From positions 1-25,164 of IMG/VR virus record IMGVR_UViG_3300012357_000079: 25,164 nt of DNA, one strand, 5' to 3'. Shown here piece by piece: positions 7,758 through 13,780 of this stretch; positions within the stretch are counted from its first letter, which is position 1, and every line of letters begins with the position of its first letter. Below the pieces are notes generated by a model. The model was not told where the DNA came from. It made no database searches and saw only the letters and a list, made by a program, of their open reading frames with translations. This DNA is from a virus. Made by a program: the position numbers and the translations under genes.

Positions 7758-9257
7758 TCATACTGGCCGGTCCTCATCTCCCTGGTCTATTGTCCAGGCT
7801 TTCTGTTGCGCCACACGCCGTTCCGCCAGCCGGATCATGCAGTGCCCAGTATAAATAGCATCGGAGCAACCGTACTCAATGGCTTTCGGTAGAGTGGCAT
7901 GGACGATGGACTTCCGCGGCATCCTCCCGATCTGCGATTCGATGGCGTCCAGCCAGTCCCGGCCAAAGAGGCGCATTTCCTCGTCTTCGGTACCGAGTTT
8001 CTTAGGGGGTTGCCATGGATCGTAGCGTTTGGATTCAGAATCTGAATTCTCTTCGTTCACCCCGAGATGGCGGAGCACGCGGCGTAGAACGGCTTCCGCC
8101 GGATGCTTGAAGGATTCATACTTGACCAGACCTTTGGTGGCAAAGGTTTTGGGTTGCTTCTTCACCGCGCGCTGCATGTTCCAGTCAGTGGAGACAAGCG
8201 CAATAGCTTCGGCAATCCAGTTGGACAAGGCTTCCTCGCTGGCGGGTATAACTACATCTTCGTAGGAAATCATACGGACCCCGGTCAAGCGGTAAGTCAG
8301 AGCTTTGAGTCCTTGTGGGAGGTTGCCAAGATGGTAAGCGTCGATCATTGTGTCGATGGCTTCTATTCCAGTCCAGCCGTAATGACGTTCTAGTTCATCC
8401 AGATCGTGCAAGGCGAAGTGCATGGCCACACAACCATTCCAGATATTTGTAAGAGCAAGCGCGAACTGAAACAGCGCAGTACGATCCTGTTCAAGAATCG
8501 TGTAACCCTCTTCAGGATTAGGAGAAAACTGAACAGAGAACGGATATTCCTCATTGGATTCTGTATCCACGGGCAGGAATCCATACATGAGATCCCGACG
8601 ATTCATTGCAGTGTATACTTGTTCGGCAGTTTGTAGTCTGATCATTTTCTTTACTAGAGCGAGCGGCTGCGGCACTTTCCACTCCCCCTTCAGCCATTTC
8701 CCGAAGTTCTCCCAGTCTTCCAGCAAAGGAATCATCAGGGATGTGTTGTGCATTCCGGCCGCCGGGTGGTACATAGGGACAATCCAGCCTTCCCATTCGC
8801 CAAAGAAGGGGTTGCCGGATTTCTGCCATCGCGGGATGCCATGCTCGGTATCAAGATTGATCGGCGGGTCGGAAGCTATCGAGCAGGCCGTCCCGCCCAT
8901 GAGCACGATCACCTCAGGCTCAACCTGACGGATTTCGCCGGGAAGCCAGTGCCGACCGCAGACTTCGATCTCTTTTTTTGAAGGCTTGATGTTGGAGTTG
9001 GCGTTGCGGCATTTGCAGGTGTTGGTGAGGTAGATATCGGTGTCAAGGTTGGGGCGGTCCTGTTCCAGGTTGCGGGTAAGACCGGCGAGATGCAGGTAGT
9101 TGGAGTTGAATTCTTCGCCTGACTGACCGATGAACGGCAGGCCACCAAAGTCTTCGCTGTAGCCGGGGCGCTCGCCAATGGCCACTATGCGGGCGCGCTT
9201 CGGGCCGTGGCCGCGAACGCAGCGCTGAGTACTGGGACAAACAGGGCAATGTTCCAT
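7758..9257 (-). CDS. Uracil-DNA glycosylase fused to 3'-5' exonuclease domain
   Basis: The 499-residue protein joins two enzymes. Residues 1-190 are a family 4-like uracil-DNA glycosylase. C4, C7, C83 and C100 fit the 4Fe-4S cluster spacing, GERPGYSEDFGGLPFIG (28-44) is motif 1, LTNTCKCR (77-84) follows, and YHPAAGMHN (163-171) is motif 2. Residues about 220-485 resemble the DEDD exonuclease of Pol I: PVDTES (D231, E233), HFALHDLDEL (D285/D287), then EAIDTMIDAYHLGN and CSDAIYT (D466). A long insertion lies before the last motif. The fusion would remove uracil and proofread. The separate polymerase at 5762-7216 lacks an exonuclease, so the two probably work together. Start ATG 9257. The exonuclease assignment is from motif reading. 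Confidence 0.8.
   Translation of the reverse strand: MEHCPVCPSTQRCVRGHGPKRARIVAIGERPGYSEDFGGLPFIGQSGEEFNSNYLHLAGLTRNLEQDRPNLDTDIYLTNTCKCRNANSNIKPSKKEIEVCGRHWLPGEIRQVEPEVIVLMGGTACSIASDPPINLDTEHGIPRWQKSGNPFFGEWEGWIVPMYHPAAGMHNTSLMIPLLEDWENFGKWLKGEWKVPQPLALVKKMIRLQTAEQVYTAMNRRDLMYGFLPVDTESNEEYPFSVQFSPNPEEGYTILEQDRTALFQFALALTNIWNGCVAMHFALHDLDELERHYGWTGIEAIDTMIDAYHLGNLPQGLKALTYRLTGVRMISYEDVVIPASEEALSNWIAEAIALVSTDWNMQRAVKKQPKTFATKGLVKYESFKHPAEAVLRRVLRHLGVNEENSDSESKRYDPWQPPKKLGTEDEEMRLFGRDWLDAIESQIGRMPRKSIVHATLPKAIEYGCSDAIYTGHCMIRLAERRVAQQKAWTIDQGDEDRPV
8034..8046. repeat. Palindrome TTCAGAATCTGAA, copy 2
   Basis: This exact 13-bp copy lies inside the glycosylase-exonuclease gene, in a stretch coding for the polar linker NSDSES before the third exonuclease motif. 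Its position in a flexible linker would allow the DNA site to be kept without harm to the protein. Confidence 0.65.
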
Positions 9258-9259
9258 TT

Positions 9260-9379
9260 TTAGAACGGCACCTCGTCTTCCTTATGCTCCCGTAATTTCT
9301 GTAATTCCTGTAAGTCCAGTACGTACTGAGGCGCGGCCTTCCAGAACAGGACATACTTCCTGCTAAGACGTTTTTGCAC
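9260..9379 (-). CDS. Tiny protein with SSB-like acidic C-terminal tip
   Basis: This 39-codon frame starts with GTG at 9379, inside the end of the ERCC4-nuclease gene. It has GGAGGAG ten bases upstream and ends three bases before the next ATG at 9257. The product is a basic N-terminus (MQKRLSRKY), a helix (QYVLDLQELQKLREH) and a tail KEDEVPF. The tail resembles the SSB C-terminal tip (DDDIPF in E. coli), which docks repair and replication proteins. The 77-residue gene on the other side of the nuclease ends similarly in DEDVPF. It fills the only gap in this part of the operon. No start other than GTG is available. Confidence 0.5.
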   Translation of the reverse strand: MQKRLSRKYVLFWKAAPQYVLDLQELQKLREHKEDEVPF

Positions 9380-10136
9380 GACCACTCAGCTCCTCCACAA
9401 TCTTCTTCGCCAGCACCTTCCCGATTACCGTGACTTTCCTGCCGTTCTTCGGCTCCCCACCAATTATCCAATCCTCTTCAGTCGCCATGACCATCTCCCG
9501 CGGCGAACTGAACTTCTTCCCGACAACCCACGCTTTCTGGTCCACACCGGGGATCTGCGAGGCCATCTTTGCTACAAGGTTGGGTTCCTCCCACGTCATC
9601 TTACCGGCAGGGCGAGAGGGGGGCGGAGCATAGATCGAGCGCAAGGATTTGTGGTCTGTCCATGGTTTTTGGTAGTACTTCCACAGCCACACGACCCATG
9701 CAGCGGTTTCGGATTCTGAACCCGTGCGCATCACCGGGATACCGTTGGCGTCTAGGCCGATGAGGTAGGAAGCAATCTCTCCGTAGTGAATCGGTTTGCC
9801 AAAGCCATTATACCACTTGCCCCAGTCCACATTGCGGGTTTCGAGGAGATGGGAGTCGGGATTGGGACGGAACTGTCCTTCGACGATGAGGAACTGCAAA
9901 TCATAGCAGGAGGAGAGAAGACGGACCTGATGACCGCTGAGACGGCGCCCGCGCATGGATTCGATCAGGTCCGGTACCGTCTTCCTTTCTATTCCTATGG
10001 CAACCGGGCCGTCAGGACCGTTGCCGCAGAAGGCGAAGTCGGCCGCGTCAAGACGCTCGATGGATGCGGAACCGCCGAGGTGGCGGATAGGGTTCAGGAA
10101 AGAGCGAGAACCTTCACGATCATCCACGAGCACCAT
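9363..10136 (-). CDS. ERCC4-type nuclease
   Basis: The 257-residue protein opens MVLVDDREGSRSF (D5, D6, R7, E8) and continues with AIGIERKTVPDLIESM (E50, R51, K52, D56). These are the catalytic DxRE and ERKxxxD motifs of the ERCC4/XPF/Mus81 nuclease family, which cuts branched or flapped DNA. The C-terminal half (about 200-250, PGVDQKAWVVGKKFSSPREM and a GKVLAKKIVEEL helix) resembles a helix-hairpin-helix DNA-binding part. It overlaps its upstream neighbour as TGATG. Lying among a Sak4-like ATPase, PD-(D/E)XK nuclease and helicase, it probably resolves replication or recombination intermediates. Confidence 0.88.
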   Translation of the reverse strand: MVLVDDREGSRSFLNPIRHLGGSASIERLDAADFAFCGNGPDGPVAIGIERKTVPDLIESMRGRRLSGHQVRLLSSCYDLQFLIVEGQFRPNPDSHLLETRNVDWGKWYNGFGKPIHYGEIASYLIGLDANGIPVMRTGSESETAAWVVWLWKYYQKPWTDHKSLRSIYAPPPSRPAGKMTWEEPNLVAKMASQIPGVDQKAWVVGKKFSSPREMVMATEEDWIIGGEPKNGRKVTVIGKVLAKKIVEELSGRAKTS

Positions 10137-10369
10137 CAGAACGGCACGTCCTCATCTCCCATAACGGGCACCGGGTGGCGACCTGTATTGCCAGATTTCT
10201 GTCCGGATGACTCCGATCTGGGTTTCAGTTGCACCCACCCATCGTTCACCATGAACCGGTAAACAGTTCCAGCTTCCGTTAATCCATAGAGGGTATGATT
10301 GACGGCGGGATCATTGCCGTTCTTCCATTGCCCGGTAACGATCTGGATGAATTTTAATTCTTGGCTCAT
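10136..10369 (-). CDS. Small protein with SSB-like C-terminal tip DEDVPF
   Basis: The 77-residue protein has a compact beta-rich N-terminal part (FIQIVTGQWKNG, then TLYGLTEAGTVYRFMVNDGW) and a disordered linker (PRSESSGQKSGNTG). It ends PVMGDEDVPF. Globular head, flexible linker and acidic-hydrophobic tip ending in Pro-Phe is the plan of bacterial SSB, although the head is too short for an OB fold of normal SSB size. Its ATG overlaps the upstream TGA, and its stop overlaps the ERCC4-nuclease ATG as TGATG. It may bind ssDNA or capture host SSB partners; this is inference from the tail. Confidence 0.6.
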   Translation of the reverse strand: MSQELKFIQIVTGQWKNGNDPAVNHTLYGLTEAGTVYRFMVNDGWVQLKPRSESSGQKSGNTGRHPVPVMGDEDVPF

Positions 10370-10563
10370 AATATTTTCACCTGTGCTTCCTGCATCGTGA
10401 TCGTTCCGTACTTCGCTGCCTCAAGGATCACGGACGCCTTCGCCGCCGCGATCCCGCCCTCTTCCGCTAGCTCCTGCTCAGTAAAGGATCGCTCCAGTTC
10501 GCGGGTCACCAAAGCCGCAATAGTCGTCATCGGACTCTTTACTTCGGTTTTCACTTCGGCCAT
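10366..10563 (-). CDS. Small helical hypothetical protein
   Basis: I place the start at ATG 10563 because AAAGGAGG stands right before it. The product is 65 residues (MAEVKTEVKSPMTTIAALVT...). It has predicted helices (LVTRELERSFTEQELAEEGG, then AAAKASVILEAAKYG). It overlaps the end of the Sak4-like gene by 13 bases and overlaps the next gene as ATGA, so it is a coupled operon member. No family is recognised. Confidence 0.55.
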   Translation of the reverse strand: MAEVKTEVKSPMTTIAALVTRELERSFTEQELAEEGGIAAAKASVILEAAKYGTITMQEAQVKIL

Positions 10564-11378
10564 AGTCCTCCTTTGATCGCCTGCCATGTGATCTCCTCCC
10601 CGGTCAGCCAATCCTTCTCGCCTTCAAGTCCTACCGCCAACTGTGCCTTATGAACATCCACTTTGAATTTATCGGGAGGCTTCTGGCGTTCTTCTGACCT
10701 CATCTGGATAATGGCACTGACATGATGGCCGATCTCGCCATATCCCTGAAGTTTTTTGCGCCCGGTGTCCTCGCGTACCACGTCGTTTGTCTTGGGATCG
10801 CGCTTGCCCTTGTCGGCATAGACCGAACTTTCCCGATGAGTCAGGATCAGATTCTTGTGGCGCAAAGCCTTTACAAAATCGATCACATGCTGGTTGACGG
10901 CATAGCGGCTGAGCTGGCCGACCTGCGTCTTGCGGCCGAATGCCTCGAAGAACATGTAGTCGTAGAGTTCTGTGAAGGGGTCCACACTGACAGTCATGAT
11001 TGTACGATGATCCGCCAGACGAACTGCATCCTTGTAAATCTTATCGACCACACCGCGGTAGAATTCTTTTATTTCTTTTACACCCTCTTTGGTTTCCTCG
11101 TCAATCAGCGCCATCTTCATGGCGTCCTGTGGAGTGACGTAGTCGCGCTTGTTGGTCAGTGGCATGGGGACTCCAAGCAGGTCGCATTCCTGCTTCAGCG
11201 TATCGCGGGTCTTGGAATCGAGCACGATCACGCCGGTCTCCATGTCTTCCATATAAGCTTCAGCCTGGGCTTGGGCAATGAGGCGCGTTTTGCCGCTGCC
11301 GTCAGGGCCGAAGACGGCGAGGGCAAAGCCGGTGGAAGGCTCGACACGGTCAAAGCCTTCAATGGAGATAGTCTTCAT
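10551..11378 (-). CDS. Sak4-like RecA-fold ATPase (phage recombination)
   Basis: From ATG 11378 the product is 275 residues. Walker A is GPDGSGKT at residues 24-31. A Walker B-like strand reads TIMTVSVDPFTELYDYMFFE, and a later strand NLILTHRESSVYADKGKR carries a sensor-like His. A conserved arm GYGEIGHHVSAIIQMRS follows. This is the pattern of small RecA-core ATPases of the Sak4/AAA_24 group, which help phage single-strand annealing or recombination. Upstream in the operon are a PD-(D/E)XK nuclease and the putative ssDNA-binding-type protein, the usual companions. The longer frame to 11558 has no better start and overlaps the upstream gene. Confidence 0.8.
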   Translation of the reverse strand: MKTISIEGFDRVEPSTGFALAVFGPDGSGKTRLIAQAQAEAYMEDMETGVIVLDSKTRDTLKQECDLLGVPMPLTNKRDYVTPQDAMKMALIDEETKEGVKEIKEFYRGVVDKIYKDAVRLADHRTIMTVSVDPFTELYDYMFFEAFGRKTQVGQLSRYAVNQHVIDFVKALRHKNLILTHRESSVYADKGKRDPKTNDVVREDTGRKKLQGYGEIGHHVSAIIQMRSEERQKPPDKFKVDVHKAQLAVGLEGEKDWLTGEEITWQAIKGGLWPK

Positions 11379-11385
11379 ATGGTTT

Positions 11386-12030
11386 TCATTCAGCCTTTGC
11401 TTTCTCTTTATTTTTGAGCACTGTTTTCCACCATCCTTCGATCTCTTCTTCTGTCCATTGCACCAGCGTCCGCGTGTGTACCGGAAAATGTTCCCAGCGC
11501 TTCCCCTGGTACCCGCCATGCGCCCACAGCACGTGCCACCTCGTGCAGTCCACACCATTCATGGCACAGTACCCCAGAGCCTGCCGCTTCCACCACCACA
11601 CATCCTGCGGCGGGCGCATACCCTTGGTAGTGAATTTGAATTCTTCGTTGACCGTAACGTGGATCGAACGCTTTGACCGTTCCGGCAGAACTTCCACATC
11701 TGTGGTCAGTCCATCCAAGGTACCGTAGATCCCGTTGCGCTCCATCTCTCCCGGCTGCCAGTTCATATCCGGGTATAAGCTGGCAGCCATCTCCTCCCAC
11801 ATCACGCCACAGGCGACGATAGTAGGATAAGTTTCTTCGAAGTCGCACGGCTCACTCTTCGCTTTACCGTCTGCAAGAGCGCCACCGGGCGAGTAGGCCA
11901 GATACTTCAGGATGCCGGAGAGGTGGACTCCGGAAGTACGGGGTGAGTTTAGTTTCAGGCGATCGATGAGCACGCGCCGGCGCAGGTCGTCGGCTGTAAG
12001 GGAGATGATAACGTGCTCAAGGACCTCCAC
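11386..12030 (-). CDS. PD-(D/E)XK nuclease, Cas4/RecB-like exonuclease
   Basis: The protein carries the motif series of a PD-(D/E)XK nuclease. There is a helix with EEMAAS (a possible acidic ligand), then NGIYGTLDGL with the conserved Asp, then the strand SIHVTVNEEFKFTTKG with Glu-x-Lys. A downstream helix WWWKRQALGYCAMNG is typical of the QxxxY-like helix in Cas4/RecB family exonucleases. It would resect DNA ends for recombination by the neighbouring Sak4-like ATPase. The start is uncertain: GTG 12030, nine bases after the upstream stop, is used here. The frame is also open to TTG 12093, overlapping the upstream gene by 55 bases. About 214 residues. Confidence 0.72.
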   Translation of the reverse strand: MEVLEHVIISLTADDLRRRVLIDRLKLNSPRTSGVHLSGILKYLAYSPGGALADGKAKSEPCDFEETYPTIVACGVMWEEMAASLYPDMNWQPGEMERNGIYGTLDGLTTDVEVLPERSKRSIHVTVNEEFKFTTKGMRPPQDVWWWKRQALGYCAMNGVDCTRWHVLWAHGGYQGKRWEHFPVHTRTLVQWTEEEIEGWWKTVLKNKEKAKAE

Positions 12031-12038
12031 CTGGTTGT

Positions 12039-13013
12039 CTACGTTTCCACTTCTGCAAATTGCACGGTGCGCTCGTCCACATTGACCATGCAACCCAGTT
12101 CTTCGAGTTGCTCGATCAGCCAGGAGTCGTTATTAACGAGTTTGCGGGCCTCGTCCTTCAGCTTAGGGTTACCCTTCGTCTTGGGATCGGTGAAGGTGGT
12201 GATCCAGAAGGTGCGCACCTGATCCAGCTTCTTGTTTTTTCCGGAGAGGAACTTCGCGGCGGCGGCAAGGATGCGGATTGCTTCGGCTTCAGCGTCATTC
12301 CCGTTGGATGAGGAGTCGGAAGGCTTATCCGCGGGGGTTTCCTTCTTCGATTCTTTCTTTTCAGTATTGTCTGACTTCTCGGATTTGGCCTTCTTTCCGC
12401 CCGCTCCCGGCATGGCAATGATCGCCTGGCAGACTTTATAGGTAATGTTTTCTCCGGCCTGGTTCTGGTCGCCTTTCTTTTGGCCATAGGCTTCCAGTTT
12501 GTCCGGAGTCACGGTAGCCAGCTCAAATTTCAGGCCCTTGAAATTGGGCGCCCAGCACTCGGCGATCTTCTCTTTGGGGAAGCCGCGATGCTGCAAACTT
12601 TTCATCATCACGGTATACCCGGACTTGGCGTTCATCTCGACATTGCCACCCGAGATGTAGAGGGTGTTGCCTTCAGTATTCAGCTCGTCTCCGAGGTCAG
12701 CCGGGTCCATGTCGTCAGGGGCAGAACCTTTGCCGGGATGAAAGGTGGCAAGGGATTTGCTGCCCATCTTCATGACGATATCGCGGGTATCAGCATCTTC
12801 CAGACATTCCCCGTCATCCGATATCGGAGTAACTCTCCATCTGAGAGCGGAGACCTTCGGGTTGTCGCGGGCAGTCTGGCCAGGTTTGAGTTCGTATTCT
12901 TTGTCCTTGTGAACTTTATAAACAGAATCTAGGACTTCGAACTTCCCGGCCAGCGTGCCGGTCGATTCCACCGCTGCATCGGGCAGCATGGATTCAGGTA
13001 AAGGTTTTGGCAT
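12039..13013 (-). CDS. Hypothetical recombination-module protein, possibly ssDNA-binding type
   Basis: From ATG 13013 (AGGAGGG about 13 bases upstream) the product is 324 residues. The N-terminal 205 residues look globular with beta strands (GKFEVLDSVYKVHKDKEYEL; LRWRVTPI; NTLYISGGNVEMNAKSGY). A Lys/Ser/Glu-rich disordered linker lies near 212-245 (KKAKSEKSDNTEKKESKKE), and a helical C-terminal domain of about 80 residues follows. A globular body plus charged linker beside nuclease and Sak4-like genes fits a phage ssDNA-binding protein, but no OB-fold signature can be claimed by eye. It lacks the DxxPF-type tip. It is the first gene after the gap with a predicted promoter. Confidence 0.6.
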   Translation of the reverse strand: MPKPLPESMLPDAAVESTGTLAGKFEVLDSVYKVHKDKEYELKPGQTARDNPKVSALRWRVTPISDDGECLEDADTRDIVMKMGSKSLATFHPGKGSAPDDMDPADLGDELNTEGNTLYISGGNVEMNAKSGYTVMMKSLQHRGFPKEKIAECWAPNFKGLKFELATVTPDKLEAYGQKKGDQNQAGENITYKVCQAIIAMPGAGGKKAKSEKSDNTEKKESKKETPADKPSDSSSNGNDAEAEAIRILAAAAKFLSGKNKKLDQVRTFWITTFTDPKTKGNPKLKDEARKLVNNDSWLIEQLEELGCMVNVDERTVQFAEVET

Positions 13014-13171
13014 GCTAATGAATGGCCCTCCTAAAGGCCAGCACAACGTGAAACTAATCGTTTTCTGATTGCCGGTCGCAAGGCGGTGGAGACACAAGAT
13101 TGAGTTGCGCGGGCCGCGATTGTTACCGGGACAGGATCAGCTTAAACTAAGTGAAAGAGGATTGCAACAGA

Positions 13172-13199
13172 ATAATAAACAAAGACCTTTGACTTACAA
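13172..13199 (-). promoter_or_regulatory. Candidate promoter for the recombination genes
   Basis: On the minus strand TTGTAA (13194-13199), a 16-bp spacer and TATTAT (13172-13177) resemble -35 and -10 boxes of a sigma-70 type promoter. They lie in the 204-bp gap between the methyltransferase and the 324-residue gene, leaving a leader of about 150 bases. A 9-bp inverted repeat with one mismatch overlaps the -35 and spacer (CCTTTG...CAAAGG core), so it may be regulated or may end upstream transcription. Confidence 0.4.
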
Positions 13200-13217
13200 A
13201 GGACTTATTGAATTGTC

Positions 13218-13778
13218 TTAATTGTCTGAGACTTCCATGTAAGCCTTTTGTCCGAATTTGCATCGGGACTCGGCCACCCAGTAAACTCTGCTTCTTCTGT
13301 GCGGCGCGTTGACGGCGCAAGCCGGGATATCGACCGCCCCGCAGGCGTAGTCTTCTTCTTCCAGACAAGACCGTACTCCATCGAGCCAACCGTACCCAGC
13401 CGCTCCCGCAACCTGCTCTCCCATGACGACAGCGGGCCGGGAGGAACGGATAAGATGGAAGAAGTCGGGCCAAAGGTGCCGCTCGTCTGAGATACCTTTA
13501 CGTTTGCCTGCGACCGAGAACGGCTGGCACGGACAGGAGCCCGTCCAGAGTAGTCGATCATCCGGCCATTCTGCAAGTCTGGCTGCCCTGCTCCATTCAC
13601 CGATACCGGCGAAGAAGTGGCACTGCGTGAATTCTTTGACATCCTCGGGTTGTACCTCCTGAATGGAACGGCGGTCGACAATGCCATCGGCTATGTGACC
13701 GGCACGAATAAGGTCCTCCAGCCATTGGCAGCAGTACTCGTCGGTTTCGTTGTAATAGGACCAGCAATGAGATGGCAA
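13218..13778 (-). CDS. Short C5-cytosine DNA methyltransferase, phage type
   Basis: The product contains QCHFFAGIGEWSRAARLAEW (motif I), GSCPCQPFSVAGKRKG (motif IV with the catalytic Cys), the block VVMGEQVAG in place of the ENV motif, and VNAPHRRSRVYWVAES (motif VIII). It opens with the conserved YYNETDEYCCQWLEDLI and VDRRSI stretch of phage Dcm-like proteins. Only about 186 residues are present and the target-recognition and C-terminal motifs are missing, so activity is uncertain. I use TTG 13778, directly after the helicase stop; the frame is open to 13880. A second reading frame over the same DNA (13205-13687) also has family-like sequence. Confidence 0.75.
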   Translation of the reverse strand: MPSHCWSYYNETDEYCCQWLEDLIRAGHIADGIVDRRSIQEVQPEDVKEFTQCHFFAGIGEWSRAARLAEWPDDRLLWTGSCPCQPFSVAGKRKGISDERHLWPDFFHLIRSSRPAVVMGEQVAGAAGYGWLDGVRSCLEEEDYACGAVDIPACAVNAPHRRSRVYWVAESRCKFGQKAYMEVSDN

Positions 13779-13780
13779 GA

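Noticed and set aside
11379-11558. Sixty extra N-terminal residues of the Sak4-like ATPase
   Set aside because: The extra part overlaps the end of the nuclease gene and has the composition of a shadow frame. ATG 11378 precedes the RecA-like core at the normal distance.
12031-12093. TTG 12093 as start of the PD-(D/E)XK nuclease
   Set aside because: It would overlap the upstream gene by 55 bases with no ribosome site. GTG 12030 just after the stop is more likely.
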